From: Providencia zhijiangensis
GTDB lineage: Bacteria; Pseudomonadota; Gammaproteobacteria; Enterobacterales; Enterobacteriaceae
DNA length: 64,000 nt
Direction: 5' to 3'
Assembly: GCF_030315915.2 (NCBI RefSeq)
Contig: NZ_CP135990.1
Location: 1,054,001-1,118,000, forward strand
The notes beneath the pieces were generated by a model. That model was not told where the DNA came from, ran no database searches, and worked only from the letters and a program-made list of their open reading frames with translations. The position numbers and the translations under genes were made by a program. The stretch's first letter is position 1. Every line of letters begins with the position of its first letter. Below are positions 46,863-56,197 of the stretch, one piece after another.

Positions 46863-48284
46863 TTGACTAGTTTTTCTGACCTCGCGTTAAACGAGGAAAT
46901 CTTGCGTGCCATTAATGAATTAGGCTATGAAAGCCCTACGCCTATTCAACAACAAGCTATTCCTGCTGTTTTAGCGGGCAAAGACCTATTAGCCAGCGCT
47001 CAAACAGGTACGGGTAAAACTGCTGGTTTTACTTTACCTATTTTGCAAAAGCTGGTGGACAATCCACGCGGTAATAACCGTCGCCCTATTCGCGCATTGA
47101 TTTTAACCCCGACCCGTGAACTTGCGGCTCAAGTGGCTGAAAATGTAAAAGAATATAGCCGTCATTTGAGAATTCGTTCATTTGTTGTGTTTGGTGGTGT
47201 CAGTATTAACCCGCAGATGATGAAATTGCGCGGCGGTGTGGATGTGTTGATCGCAACACCCGGTCGTTTACTGGACTTGGAACATCAAAACGCGGTGGAT
47301 TTATCACAGGTTGAAGTTTTCGTCTTGGATGAAGCTGACCGAATGTTAGATATGGGCTTTATTCACGATATTCGCCGTGTAATCACGAAATTACCTAAAA
47401 AGCGCCAAAATCTCCTGTTCTCAGCGACGTTCTCCGATGAGATCAAACAGTTGGCGAGCAAGTTATTGAACAATCCGGTTTCCATTGAAGTGGCTCCACG
47501 TAACTCAGCGTCTGAGCAAGTGACGCAATATGTTCATTTAGTGGATAAAAAACGTAAAGCCGAATTGCTGTCGTTTATGATTGGCCGTGAAAACTGGCAG
47601 CAAGTGCTAGTATTTACACGCACTAAGCATGGCGCTAACCGCTTAGCTGAGCATTTAAATAAAGATGGCGTAAAAGCAGCGGCGATTCATGGCAATAAGA
47701 GCCAAGGTGCGCGTACCCGTGCTTTAGCTGATTTTAAATCAGGGGATATCCGCGTTTTAGTCGCAACAGATATCGCGGCTCGTGGCTTAGATATCGAACA
47801 ACTGCCTTACGTAGTTAACTTTGAGCTACCGAATGTGGCAGAAGATTACGTTCATCGTATTGGTCGTACTGGCCGCGCAGAAGCCACGGGTATGGCGGTG
47901 TCTTTAGTGTGTATCGATGAAGCGAAACTGCTTAAAGATATCGAGAAATTATTGAAGAAATCCATCCCACAGATGGAGATCGAGGGCTACGAGCCAGACC
48001 CATCAATCAAAGCTGAGCCGATCCAAAAGCCTTCTCAGCGTAATGATCGTCGTGGTTCTGATAGCCGCCGTGGGTCTGATAACCGTCGTGGTTCGGATAA
48101 TCGCCGTAGCTCTGAGGATAGCCGCGGTGAGCGCAGCAATCATTCAGGTCATAACAGTAATAAAGGCCCAAGCCGTCCTCGTCGCCAAAATGCAAATTCC
48201 GAGAAAGGTCAATCTGAATCGACTTCAGGTTCACCGTGGAAAAATGCACAGAAGCGCGTTAGACAAGGGCGTAATGATAGCTAA
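46863..48284 (+). CDS. rhlE: DEAD-box RNA helicase RhlE
   Basis: RhlE helps ribosome assembly and RNA turnover. The 473-residue protein has all DEAD-box motifs: [60 protein letters not shown] and [11 protein letters not shown] basic, Ser/Arg/Gly-rich tail with [11 protein letters not shown]-type repeats follows (from about 390). It starts with TTG 46863 behind GGAG at 46851-46854, which gives the family N-terminus ([10 protein letters not shown]); a GTG at 46842 would overlap that ribosome site. Confidence 0.95.
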   Translation: MTSFSDLALNEEILRAINELGYESPTPIQQQAIPAVLAGKDLLASAQTGTGKTAGFTLPILQKLVDNPRGNNRRPIRALILTPTRELAAQVAENVKEYSRHLRIRSFVVFGGVSINPQMMKLRGGVDVLIATPGRLLDLEHQNAVDLSQVEVFVLDEADRMLDMGFIHDIRRVITKLPKKRQNLLFSATFSDEIKQLASKLLNNPVSIEVAPRNSASEQVTQYVHLVDKKRKAELLSFMIGRENWQQVLVFTRTKHGANRLAEHLNKDGVKAAAIHGNKSQGARTRALADFKSGDIRVLVATDIAARGLDIEQLPYVVNFELPNVAEDYVHRIGRTGRAEATGMAVSLVCIDEAKLLKDIEKLLKKSIPQMEIEGYEPDPSIKAEPIQKPSQRNDRRGSDSRRGSDNRRGSDNRRSSEDSRGERSNHSGHNSNKGPSRPRRQNANSEKGQSESTSGSPWKNAQKRVRQGRNDS

Positions 48285-49243
48285 TGCGTGTACTACTCGC
48301 CCCGATGGAAGGGGTACTCGATTCTCTGGTTCGCCGATTATTGAGTGAGGTGAACGACTACGACTTGTGCATTACTGAGTTTGTGCGAGTTGTCGATACC
48401 TTGTTGCCGGCAAAAACGTTTTATCGGTTATGTCCGGAATTGCAACAGGGTAGCCGAACGCCATCGGGAACATTAGTGCGAGTGCAGCTATTAGGGCAAT
48501 ATCCTGAATGGTTGGCTGAAAATGCCAACCGCGCAATTGAATTAGGCTCTTGGGGCGTCGATCTTAATTGTGGTTGTCCATCAAAAACGGTGAATGGCAG
48601 TGGTGGCGGTGCGACGTTATTGAAGCAGCCGGAGCTTATTTATCACGCAGCTAAAGCTATGCGAGCGGCTGTACCGAAAGATTTACCCGTTTCTGTGAAA
48701 GTCCGTTTGGGTTGGGATAGCAGCCAATTTGCTCATGAAATTGCAGATGCTGTACAGCAAGCCGGAGCAACCGAACTGACGGTTCATGGGCGCACCAAGG
48801 AAGATGGCTATAAAGCGGAATGTATTAACTGGCAGGCAATTGGTGAGCTTCGCCAGAAACTGTCGATTCCGGTGATTGCCAATGGCGAAATCTGGGATTA
48901 TGAAAGTGCTAAACGCTGTATGGAAATCACTGGGTGCGATTCGATTATGATCGGTCGAGGTGCTTTAAATACACCGAATTTGAGTCGTGTGATCAAACAC
49001 AATGTCGCGAAGATGCCTTGGGAACAGGTCGGAAAAATCCTCTTTAAATATACAGAGCTAGAAAAACTGGGCGATACAGGGCATTACCATGCGGCTCGTA
49101 TTAAACAGTGGCTGAGTTATTTACGTAAAGAGTATCAGCAGGCGGATGAACTGTTTTCTCAAGTGAGAGCGTTGAAAACAGCGGAACAAATCGCCGATAT
49201 TATTGCACTGCATGTGGAGCAGCTTTCTGTCGCATCACCTTAA
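48284..49243 (+). CDS. dusC: tRNA-dihydrouridine(16) synthase DusC
   Basis: FMN enzyme that reduces U16 in tRNA. The 319-residue protein has [44 protein letters not shown] with the catalytic Cys, [29 protein letters not shown] and [13 protein letters not shown]. It starts on the last base of the rhlE stop (TAATG), so the two are cotranscribed. In E. coli dusC lies elsewhere. Confidence 0.94.
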   Translation: MRVLLAPMEGVLDSLVRRLLSEVNDYDLCITEFVRVVDTLLPAKTFYRLCPELQQGSRTPSGTLVRVQLLGQYPEWLAENANRAIELGSWGVDLNCGCPSKTVNGSGGGATLLKQPELIYHAAKAMRAAVPKDLPVSVKVRLGWDSSQFAHEIADAVQQAGATELTVHGRTKEDGYKAECINWQAIGELRQKLSIPVIANGEIWDYESAKRCMEITGCDSIMIGRGALNTPNLSRVIKHNVAKMPWEQVGKILFKYTELEKLGDTGHYHAARIKQWLSYLRKEYQQADELFSQVRALKTAEQIADIIALHVEQLSVASP

Positions 49244-49410
49244 CATGATGAAATTTGCCAAAATTTGAGATTAGGTCTTTAATTACAATGTACGGTGGTG
49301 ATTAATTCAAAATACTGTCATCACCGTATGTAATGATTAAAGAGTCTATATCGTGTAACAAAGTTATCGTGCTAGGAAATTTAGAGCAACAGAGATATTG
49401 GAGGCCTCAA

Positions 49411-49659
49411 ATGGGCGTTATTGCTTGGATTATCTTTGGTTTAATCGCAGGTGTTTTAGCTAAATGGTTAATGCCTGGAACCTATCAAATGGGTTTTATC
49501 ATGACGACCGTATTGGGGATCGTCGGGGCGGTTGTCGGGGGATATATCAGCACATTCTTTGGTAAAGGAAAGGTGGATGGCTTTAACTTCGGTAGTTTTA
49601 TTGTTGCCGTGATCGGTGCCATTGTCGTGCTCTTCCTTGCGGGAATGTTTATTAAGTAG
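49411..49659 (+). CDS. GlsB/YeaQ/YmgE family membrane protein
   Basis: 82 residues with three hydrophobic glycine-rich helices: MGVIAWIIFGLIAGVLAKWL, GFIMTTVLGIVGAVVGGYI and SFIVAVIGAIVVLFLAGMFI. This is the transglycosylase-associated / YeaQ family, often stress-induced; the function is unknown. ATG 49411 has TTGGAGG at ideal spacing. The upstream open frame (from 49333) is not credible. Confidence 0.88.
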   Translation: MGVIAWIIFGLIAGVLAKWLMPGTYQMGFIMTTVLGIVGAVVGGYISTFFGKGKVDGFNFGSFIVAVIGAIVVLFLAGMFIK

Positions 49660-49720
49660 TGTTTTTCAAATAGCTACTATGCGGAAAAACGACTTTCAAC
49701 CGCACAATCAAATATTTATT

Positions 49721-49770
49721 AAAGCCACCTATTATGATGTTCGCTAAATAATGAGTGGCTTTAATTTTTT
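49721..49770 (+). terminator. Terminator after the YeaQ-family gene
   Basis: AAAGCCAC (49721-49728) pairs with GTGGCTTT (49755-49762); inner bases add to the stem. AATTTTTT follows. It touches the stop codon of the convergent gene at 49769. Confidence 0.75.
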
Positions 49771-50137
49771 AGTTTTCACATGATTCCATGAATTTATGTA
49801 TTGATGATTTATCAAATGCAGTAATTTCAAATAGCTGAGTTAATAGTCTATCATCATGAAATGTATTCCAAGTGATGCAGTTATTTTCAATTAATGTAAG
49901 AGAAAATTTCACTACAGAATTATGTGTCTCAGTGTAATGATTAAAATCAATAGTACGATATGAGTATAAGTAGAAAGCCATGTTATCTAAGTTCGTTGTA
50001 TTATAACATCCGAGAATGCAAAAATTTGGAGACTGGTTAATGGCTGGATGGATATCTTTTGTTTGCTCCCATTCTATTTGGCGCTTTAGGCTTTTTAAAA
50101 ATACGTTAGATATGACTTTGCGTTCTGTTGGACTCAT
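49769..50137 (-). CDS. Unknown protein, second gene of an AT-rich pair
   Basis: 122 residues, soluble, no motif that I know (SPTERKVISNVFLKSLKRQIEWEQ at the start; two cysteines in NFCILGCYN). ATG 50137 has GAGG about eight bases upstream on the minus strand, so the longer frame to 50185 is rejected. It starts 11 bases after the stop of the membrane-anchored partner gene. Codon use is strongly AT-biased. Confidence 0.65.
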   Translation of the reverse strand: MSPTERKVISNVFLKSLKRQIEWEQTKDIHPAINQSPNFCILGCYNTTNLDNMAFYLYSYRTIDFNHYTETHNSVVKFSLTLIENNCITWNTFHDDRLLTQLFEITAFDKSSIHKFMESCEN

Positions 50138-50147
50138 TAGTTTTTCC

Positions 50148-50612
50148 TCATATTTTTCTAGCTGAAATATCAATGATATTATCAAGATAATTAAGTAGAA
50201 GATTTACTTCATCTAACATATCAAAACATAGGTTAATATCTAAATCATGATGATCTTTTATTGATGTTATTTTTGTGGTTTTTCTTTTATATTGTTTTAT
50301 TGATGATATTAGTTTTTTATCTTTAGAGTCAATGAATAGAATATAATGGTGTAATGATTGAATTCTACTATGTAACTTCCTTCTATGCATTTCTTCATGA
50401 AAGGTGTTTTTATTATGAACTTCTGATAAGTGTTTATAATAATCATTAAGTAGCTTAGATAGCTTTTCTTTATGAAAATAAATAGAAGCCTTACGATTAA
50501 ATTTAATCGTTAATCTTGATGTTTGTAATAGAACCCATAAAGTTGCTGCTGTACCTACAAAGGTAGACAGTGTCCCTAGGTTTATTACCCAGAGTTCCCA
50601 TATTGTATTCAT
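50148..50612 (-). CDS. Unknown membrane-anchored protein, first gene of the pair
   Basis: 154 residues. One N-terminal membrane helix (about 9-29, NLGTLSTFVGTAATLWVLLQT) is followed by a highly charged helical cytoplasmic part rich in Lys, His, Asp and Tyr. GGAG lies about ten bases before the ATG. I recognise no family. With the downstream gene it forms a short AT-rich operon between a YeaQ-family gene and sseA, which looks acquired. Confidence 0.65.
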   Translation of the reverse strand: MNTIWELWVINLGTLSTFVGTAATLWVLLQTSRLTIKFNRKASIYFHKEKLSKLLNDYYKHLSEVHNKNTFHEEMHRRKLHSRIQSLHHYILFIDSKDKKLISSIKQYKRKTTKITSIKDHHDLDINLCFDMLDEVNLLLNYLDNIIDISARKI

Positions 50613-50704
50613 TAATTATTAGCTCCATAAAAATAGAGTAATAGAAATTCTAATTAATTTAATTAACTTTTTATAATATTATATTTAAATAGAATAAATA
50701 AATC

Positions 50705-50733
50705 CCCTCATAATTAACGTTTATTTATGAGGG
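50705..50733 (-). terminator. Terminator-like hairpin after sseA
   Basis: CCCTCATAA and TTATGAGGG form a perfect 9-bp stem just behind the sseA stop. On the minus strand GATTTATTTATT follows. Confidence 0.55.
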
Positions 50734-50745
50734 AATAAAAAATGA

Positions 50746-51588
50746 TTAAGGTTCGATTGGTAACCCGTTGTCTTGCCCCCATTGCGCCCATGAACCATCA
50801 TAGAGGCGCACATGTGGATTACCTAATAATACCAATGCCAGTAAAACTACGGCAGCCGTCATGCCAGAGCCACAGGTTGTGACTGTAGGTGCGGTAATAT
50901 CAACACCTTGCTGCGCAAAAATAGCTTTTAACTGTTCAGGAGATTTATATTCTCCATTATCCACTAATAAATCCCAAGGCACATTTTTACTGCCTGGAAT
51001 ATGACCCATCCTTAAACCTGGACGAGGTTCAGGGGCTTGAGCCAGAAAACGGGCAGCTGCGCGCGCATCAATAATTTGGGTTTTACCTTCAGTGGCAACC
51101 TCTAACATTTGCTGTTGATTCAGCGCATTAGCATCTTGTCTATCTGCAATAAAGGTTTGAGCCTCGGGTGGGGTGACTTTGCCAGATTGGGTTGCGAAAC
51201 CCGCTGCTTTCCAGGCGTTAATTCCGCCTGCTAAAATTTTAACCTGTTTACAGCCTAAAGTACGGAAAGTCCACCATGCACGCGGGGATGAAAATAAGTT
51301 ATTTTGTGCGTAAATAATGACTTGGGTTTGATTGTTAATCCCCATAGCCCCAACAGCTTGGCTAAATGTGGTGGCATCAGGGAGCATATGGGGTAAGTCG
51401 CAGCTCTTATCGGCGACTTCATCTTGATTAAAAAATTGAGCTTGGGGAATATGCTCATCAAGGTAGCTTTGGTAGCAATCATAAGGGGCGGTAGGTGGTG
51501 GCGTAGAGACATCAAGCACAATAATATTACTGTCTGAAAGGTGTGAATTTAACCACTCTGGTGTTACAAAATAATCGTTGTACATCAT
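50746..51588 (-). CDS. sseA: 3-mercaptopyruvate sulfurtransferase SseA
   Basis: Transfers sulfur from 3-mercaptopyruvate to thiol acceptors. The 280-residue protein has two rhodanese domains: the first, inactive, includes IIVLDVSTPPPTAPYDCYQSYLDEHIPQA and PRAWWTFRTLG; the second includes IIDARAAARF, RMGHIPGSKNVPWD and the active-site loop CGSGMTAAV. The CGSGxTA loop distinguishes this enzyme from thiosulfate sulfurtransferase. Confidence 0.94.
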   Translation of the reverse strand: MMYNDYFVTPEWLNSHLSDSNIIVLDVSTPPPTAPYDCYQSYLDEHIPQAQFFNQDEVADKSCDLPHMLPDATTFSQAVGAMGINNQTQVIIYAQNNLFSSPRAWWTFRTLGCKQVKILAGGINAWKAAGFATQSGKVTPPEAQTFIADRQDANALNQQQMLEVATEGKTQIIDARAAARFLAQAPEPRPGLRMGHIPGSKNVPWDLLVDNGEYKSPEQLKAIFAQQGVDITAPTVTTCGSGMTAAVVLLALVLLGNPHVRLYDGSWAQWGQDNGLPIEP

Positions 51589-51621
51589 AACTCACCGTCC
51601 CGTTTGATTAATAATGGATGA

Positions 51622-51783
51622 TTACTGGATCTGATTAGGTGCAGGTAATATCGATGGCGATTGAGCCTGATTTTGCTCTATAGGTGTCGTGGAGCGGGTG
51701 TAAATATTCATCCCAGCAAGCACAATACCCCCAATAGAACTCAATGCGCATAATGCGCACAGTGCGATGACGACTTTTTTCAT
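51622..51783 (-). CDS. Small predicted membrane protein
   Basis: 53 residues: MKKVVIALCALCALSSIGGI opens a single helix or uncleaved signal, followed by a Gln/Pro/Ser-rich tail. The Shine-Dalgarno is weak (AGG about eight bases before the ATG). The gene stands between sseA and dinG. Another frame over the same bases (51635-51844) is also open but reads less like a protein. Confidence 0.45.
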   Translation of the reverse strand: MKKVVIALCALCALSSIGGIVLAGMNIYTRSTTPIEQNQAQSPSILPAPNQIQ

Positions 51784-51906
51784 TTTTATTAGCCTGATTT
51801 GACACGAAGATGCCAAAGTATAACTGGATGGTGATAGCAAACAAGTTTTACGGGGTATTTTCTTGGCTCGATTTGGTGTTTTGCGAAAGGCTTTCCAGAA
51901 TTTGTG

Positions 51907-51928
51907 TATAATGGAAATTAATACAGTA
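51907..51928 (+). promoter_or_regulatory. LexA-type box overlapping the dinG -10 region
   Basis: TAATGGAAATTAATACAGTA (51909-51928) has a perfect right half (TACAGTA) and a degenerate left half (ATG for CTG) at the N10 spacing. TATAAT at 51907-51912 overlaps it. dinG is an SOS gene in E. coli, with a similarly imperfect box. Confidence 0.5.
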
Positions 51929-51929
51929 G

Positions 51930-51981
51930 TTTTGCGAAGGGTTTCGCAAAAGAGAAATAGGGGCTTTCCAGCCTCTTTTTT
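51930..51981 (+). promoter_or_regulatory. Hairpins in the dinG leader, possible attenuator
   Basis: TTTTGCGAA (51930-51938) pairs with TTCGCAAAA (51943-51951). A second stem AGGGGCT / AGCCTCT (51959-51965 with 51970-51976, loop TTCC) runs directly into six or seven T residues. That second unit has the form of an intrinsic terminator inside the leader, 43 bases before the start codon. Confidence 0.45.
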
Positions 51982-52023
51982 GATTGATTATCATCTCCTT
52001 TTTACTTGGTCTTCTGCGTATCT

Positions 52024-54135
52024 ATGTCTCTGTCAAATAAAATCAAAGAACAAATAACTCAATGGTATAAGGGGTTATCTAATCAAATCGAGGGGTTCGT
52101 CTCTCGGGCACCTCAGCGGCAGATGATTGCTGAAGTGGCGAAAAATTTGTCGGATGCGCAGGGGCGTCATTTAGTTATTGAAGCACCCACAGGGGTGGGA
52201 AAAACCTTATCCTATTTGATACCAGGCATTGCGGTTGGGCGCGAAGAAGGCAAAACCTTGGTCGTGAGTACCGCCAACGTCGCCCTACAAGATCAAATAT
52301 TTAGTAAGGATTTGCCATTACTGAGCAAAATTATCCCTGACTTAAAATATACAGGCGCATTTGGGCGAGCGCGTTATGTGTGCCCCCGAAATTTAGAAGC
52401 TATCTGCGCTGCGGAAGGGGAACAAATAGATTTAATGCTGTTGGTGGAAGACAAAACTGAAATTGCCAACAGCGAAGAGAGAGCGCAATGCCAGCAATTA
52501 CGCAATGATTTTCATAGCTTTGCTTGGGATGGCTTGCGTGACCACCATAAAAAAGCATTTAGCGATAGTCTATGGCGTAAAGTTAGCACCGATAAGATGA
52601 ACTGTCTTGGGCGTAATTGTCAGTTTTATCAACGATGTCCCTTTTTTATTGCCCGTCGTGAAATTGAAGATGCAGATGTGGTTGTTGCTAACCACGCTTT
52701 AGTGATGGCGGCAATGGAAACAGAATCGGTATTGCCGGATCCCAAAAAATTATTGTTAGTTCTTGATGAAGGGCATCACGTTCCCGATGTGGCGAGAGAT
52801 GCCTTAGAAGTGGAGGGGGAAATTACGCTAGTTCAGCTTACCGCACAGGTGGATAATTTTATTCACCATGTGGGGCAGTATGTGGCGCAGTTCCGCCCTG
52901 CAAAGCCACCTAAGTTAACTAATCCCGATAAGCTACAGCAACACGCCGAAAAATTGCGAGAATGTTTCCGTGATTTTTCATTGTTAGCGAACGGGCTATT
53001 ACCGGAAACATCCAAAGAGTCAGAATATTTGTTCCCAATGGGGATCTTGCCCGAGGTCATGCAGCAATGTTGCCAAGAGCTATTTAAGCTCACAGATGCA
53101 TTGCGTGGGCTATCAGAGGCGATTCTTAGTGACTTAACGGAACAAACGGCAAAGCAAGATATTGTGCGTTTACACCGTTCAATTTTAGTGACAAGCCGAG
53201 CTATGGGTTATTTTGAAAATATGACCAAATTGTGGCGCTTAGCCTCACTTGATCAAAGCTCGGGTGCACCTGTTTCGAAATGGCTTAGCCGCCGTTATGA
53301 AAAAAATCAGTCCCGGATTTTTATGCATTGCGCAGGGATCCGCGTGAGTGAGCAGCTACAACATTTATTATGGAAAAATGTGCCTCATATTGTGGTGACA
53401 TCGGCAACGCTTCGCTCTTTGAACAGCTATTCACGTTTTATGGAATTAACGGGGTTATCCGAAAAGAGTGATGACCGTTTTGTGACGCTCACCTCGCCAT
53501 TTAATCATGTTGAGCAGGGTAAATTGGTGATCCCAAAAATGCAGCATGAGCCAACCATGGCAACTGAAGCTGAGCATTTAAAAGAGATGGCAACTTATTT
53601 TCGCCATCAATTTACCGAAAGTGACCATCGTGGGGTATTGATCTTATTTAGTAGCCAGCGAGCGATGGACGGGTTTCTTGAACATGTGAAGGATTTGCGC
53701 CTTCAACTCTTAGTGCAGGGGGATCAGCCACGCTACCGTTTAGTGGAGACGCACTGTGAACGTATTAAACAAGGGCAAAAAAGCGCGTTAATCGGCTTAC
53801 AATCATTTGCGGAAGGGTTGGATTTAAAAGGGGAATTTTTAACCCAGGTGCATATTCACAAGATTGCATTTCCACCTGTGACAAACCCTGTGATTATTAC
53901 TGAAGGGGACTGGCTGAAGTCCTTAAAGCGTTATCCATTCGAGGTACAAAGTTTACCTAGCGCTTCATTTAATTTGATCCAGCAAGCAGGGCGTTTGATT
54001 CGTAGTCATGAATGTTATGGTGAAATTATCATTTATGATAAACGTTTATTAACCAAAAACTATGGTAAACGTTTATTAAATTCGTTACCTATTTTCCCTA
54101 TTGAACAAGCTGAAATGCCAACATCAGAGAAGTAG
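52024..54135 (+). CDS. dinG: ATP-dependent DNA helicase DinG
   Basis: XPD-like 5'-3' helicase that removes R-loops and other structures. The 703-residue protein has APTGVGKTLSYLIPG near residue 58, the Fe-S cysteines (RYVCPRNL and CLGRNCQFYQRC), the DEAH box LVLDEGHH, VTSATLRSLNS, GLQSFAEGLDLKG and QQAGRLIRS. I use ATG 52024, which gives the family start (MSLSNKIKEQITQWYKGL); the frame is open six codons further up. Confidence 0.96.
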   Translation: MSLSNKIKEQITQWYKGLSNQIEGFVSRAPQRQMIAEVAKNLSDAQGRHLVIEAPTGVGKTLSYLIPGIAVGREEGKTLVVSTANVALQDQIFSKDLPLLSKIIPDLKYTGAFGRARYVCPRNLEAICAAEGEQIDLMLLVEDKTEIANSEERAQCQQLRNDFHSFAWDGLRDHHKKAFSDSLWRKVSTDKMNCLGRNCQFYQRCPFFIARREIEDADVVVANHALVMAAMETESVLPDPKKLLLVLDEGHHVPDVARDALEVEGEITLVQLTAQVDNFIHHVGQYVAQFRPAKPPKLTNPDKLQQHAEKLRECFRDFSLLANGLLPETSKESEYLFPMGILPEVMQQCCQELFKLTDALRGLSEAILSDLTEQTAKQDIVRLHRSILVTSRAMGYFENMTKLWRLASLDQSSGAPVSKWLSRRYEKNQSRIFMHCAGIRVSEQLQHLLWKNVPHIVVTSATLRSLNSYSRFMELTGLSEKSDDRFVTLTSPFNHVEQGKLVIPKMQHEPTMATEAEHLKEMATYFRHQFTESDHRGVLILFSSQRAMDGFLEHVKDLRLQLLVQGDQPRYRLVETHCERIKQGQKSALIGLQSFAEGLDLKGEFLTQVHIHKIAFPPVTNPVIITEGDWLKSLKRYPFEVQSLPSASFNLIQQAGRLIRSHECYGEIIIYDKRLLTKNYGKRLLNSLPIFPIEQAEMPTSEK

Positions 54136-54165
54136 GACGATAAAGAAGTAGGGTGATAAATAATT

Positions 54166-54185
54166 GAGACCACCGAAGTGGTCTC
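54166..54185 (-). terminator. Terminator of dps
   Basis: On the minus strand GAGACCAC-TTCG-GTGGTCTC is an 8-bp stem with the stable C(TTCG)G loop, followed by AATTATTTAT. It lies just behind the dps stop. Confidence 0.75.
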
Positions 54186-54216
54186 ATGGTCAATATATTG
54201 ACTCTATTTTACGACA

Positions 54217-54720
54217 CTACTCAATATTGGCTTCTAATAACCACAGGAATTTATCCAGATCGCGAGAGGCGGCGGTAAACATATCTGCGGTATTTTCATC
54301 TTCAACTTCGTCGATGGCTTTACGAATATCATTCGCAACAACGGCATATCGTTCTGCCAACGCTTTTAAATGGTCTTGTACAGAATGAATATCCAAAGGA
54401 TAAGCTTCTAACGACGTGAATTTATTGACTTGCTGTGATGTTCCTGTGGCGACGCCACCCAACTGAACCGCGCGCTCAGCGAATTCATCCAAGTGCCCGA
54501 TGATACTATCTCTAAAGCCATCTAACATCTCATGTACCGCGATAAAGTTACGACCGCGCATATTCCAATGGGCTTGTTTAGTGATTAAAGAGAGATCGGT
54601 GAAATGGATAACCATCATGTTTAAGATACCGATGGTTTCTAATTTAACGCTATCTTCAATATCATTACGGGTATATAAAAGTTCAGTTGAAGAGGTTTTA
54701 AATAATTTTGCAGTATTCAT
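54217..54720 (-). CDS. dps: DNA starvation/stationary phase protein Dps
   Basis: Dodecameric ferritin-like protein that stores iron with peroxide and binds DNA. The 167-residue protein has the Lys-containing N-terminal tail ([20 protein letters not shown]) and the ferroxidase residues in [36 protein letters not shown] 54720 is preceded by AGAGGAA; the longer frame to 54753 adds an unrelated leader. rhtA follows upstream, as in E. coli. Confidence 0.96.
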   Translation of the reverse strand: MNTAKLFKTSSTELLYTRNDIEDSVKLETIGILNMMVIHFTDLSLITKQAHWNMRGRNFIAVHEMLDGFRDSIIGHLDEFAERAVQLGGVATGTSQQVNKFTSLEAYPLDIHSVQDHLKALAERYAVVANDIRKAIDEVEDENTADMFTAASRDLDKFLWLLEANIE

Positions 54721-54944
54721 AGGATTTCCTCTCTTAAATATAAATTGATTCAATTATCTTGTCTGCTTATAAATATAGAGTGTAAAGCTAAGAATGTCAT
54801 AAAGTAATAATCTATTACTTTAATAGGCAAGGTGATGATATTTTTTTTTGATATTTATTTAGGTTTTACCAATTGAATCTATCGGTGTGACATTTCAAAT
54901 AAATGAATATTACCTTACAAGATAATGAAATAAAGAAATGAGTA

Positions 54945-54981
54945 AAAAAGCAAAAAGGCTAATAGAAATACCTATTAGCCT
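54945..54981 (-). terminator. Terminator of rhtA
   Basis: On the minus strand AGGCTAATAG, loop, CTATTAGCCT form a 10-bp stem (54956-54965 with 54972-54981) followed by TTTTGCTTTTTT. Confidence 0.8.
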
Positions 54982-55008
54982 TTGATAAAAGTGAATATCA
55001 CTAATTAT

Positions 55009-55896
55009 TTACGATACTTTTTCAATCTTTGATCTGGGTACAGAAGTTGATGTTGAACCAATAGACGCGCATACAATACACAGCAGTGCTAACCACTGGG
55101 TCATGGTCAAATGTTCTTGCAGGAAGACAATGCCTAAAAACGCCCCCATACAAGGCTCTAGGCTCATTAGGGTACCGAAGGTTTTCGCTGGCAGCTTGGT
55201 TAACGCTATCATCTCCAACGTATATGGAAATGCGGTGGATAAAATGGCTACACCTAACGCGATAGGGAGAATGGCAGGATCAAACATCGCCTCAACCCCA
55301 GTTTGCATTAACCCAATAGGGAAGAAAATGAGTGCCGAAATCAATGAACCCACTGCAACGGTAGCGGCACCGTAACCCGCACCAGCGCGTTGCCCAAAGA
55401 TAATATAAATCGCCCAGCAGACACCGGCACCTAAGGCATAAGCGGCACCAACCAGGTCGAGAGAGTCAATGTTATTGCCGATAGGCAGTAAGAACAGGAG
55501 CCCAGCAATCACGAGCCCAATCCATAAAAAATCGATAGGGCGGCGAGAAGAAAACATCGCAACGGCTAATGGGCCCGTAAACTCAAGTGCGACCGCAATC
55601 CCTAAAGGGATACGCTCAAGCGCTAAATAAAACAGGTAGTTCATGGTTCCGAGAGATAAACCATAAGCAAGCAGTGGCCCCAGTGAGCTTTTTCTGAAAT
55701 TTAAACGCCATGGTTTAAAGATCACGCACAAAATAATCGTGGCAAGCAACAAACGTAAACCGGTAACACCTGGTGCGCCGATAAGTGGGAACAATGTTTT
55801 AGCTAAAGAGGCCCCGCTTTGGATTGACATCATTGCCAGTAATAGCAAGCCTATCGGTAATAGCGGAAAAGCACTCTTTTTAGTATCGGCAGACAT
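55009..55896 (-). CDS. rhtA: Threonine/homoserine exporter RhtA
   Basis: Ten-helix transporter of the EamA/DMT superfamily that exports threonine and homoserine. The 295-residue protein has two EamA repeats; recognisable stretches are LLLAMMSIQSGASLAKTLFP, GVTGLRLLLATIIL, ERIPLGIAVALEFTGPLAVA, GAGVCWAIYIIFGQRAG and LEMIALTKLPAKTFGTLMSLEP. It neighbours dps as in E. coli. Confidence 0.93.
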   Translation of the reverse strand: MSADTKKSAFPLLPIGLLLLAMMSIQSGASLAKTLFPLIGAPGVTGLRLLLATIILCVIFKPWRLNFRKSSLGPLLAYGLSLGTMNYLFYLALERIPLGIAVALEFTGPLAVAMFSSRRPIDFLWIGLVIAGLLFLLPIGNNIDSLDLVGAAYALGAGVCWAIYIIFGQRAGAGYGAATVAVGSLISALIFFPIGLMQTGVEAMFDPAILPIALGVAILSTAFPYTLEMIALTKLPAKTFGTLMSLEPCMGAFLGIVFLQEHLTMTQWLALLCIVCASIGSTSTSVPRSKIEKVS

Positions 55897-56197
55897 GAAT
55901 AAAAAACCTCAAAAAAACGTTGGGAACGTCGATAAAACCCGCACTGTGTATACAGATAAAATAGGTAAATCTAAATAATAATGGTGGTTTGTTGGGATAT
56001 TTACCCTAAGCCAGCAATTGGCGTGAATTATCTCACAGAATTCATGCAGATTATATTGCTTTGTTAAGCGTAGAGAATTAGTTCTATTATTTAATATTAA
56101 ATAGCGCCTAAATAATAAAATATTGTGAGTTGAGCTTCTTTGTAGGTGCCGTATAATTTTGTGCTTACAAGAATGATAAATGGAATGAAGATAGAAC
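55897..56197. other. Divergent rhtA / LOG-family intergenic region
   Basis: 301 bases, AT-rich, must contain both promoters. A short palindrome TGTATACA lies near 55947-55954. I see no gene or other clear site. Confidence 0.4.

Noticed and set aside
48043-48348. 101-codon frame at the end of rhlE
   Set aside because: Out-of-frame reading of the RhlE Arg/Ser-rich tail.
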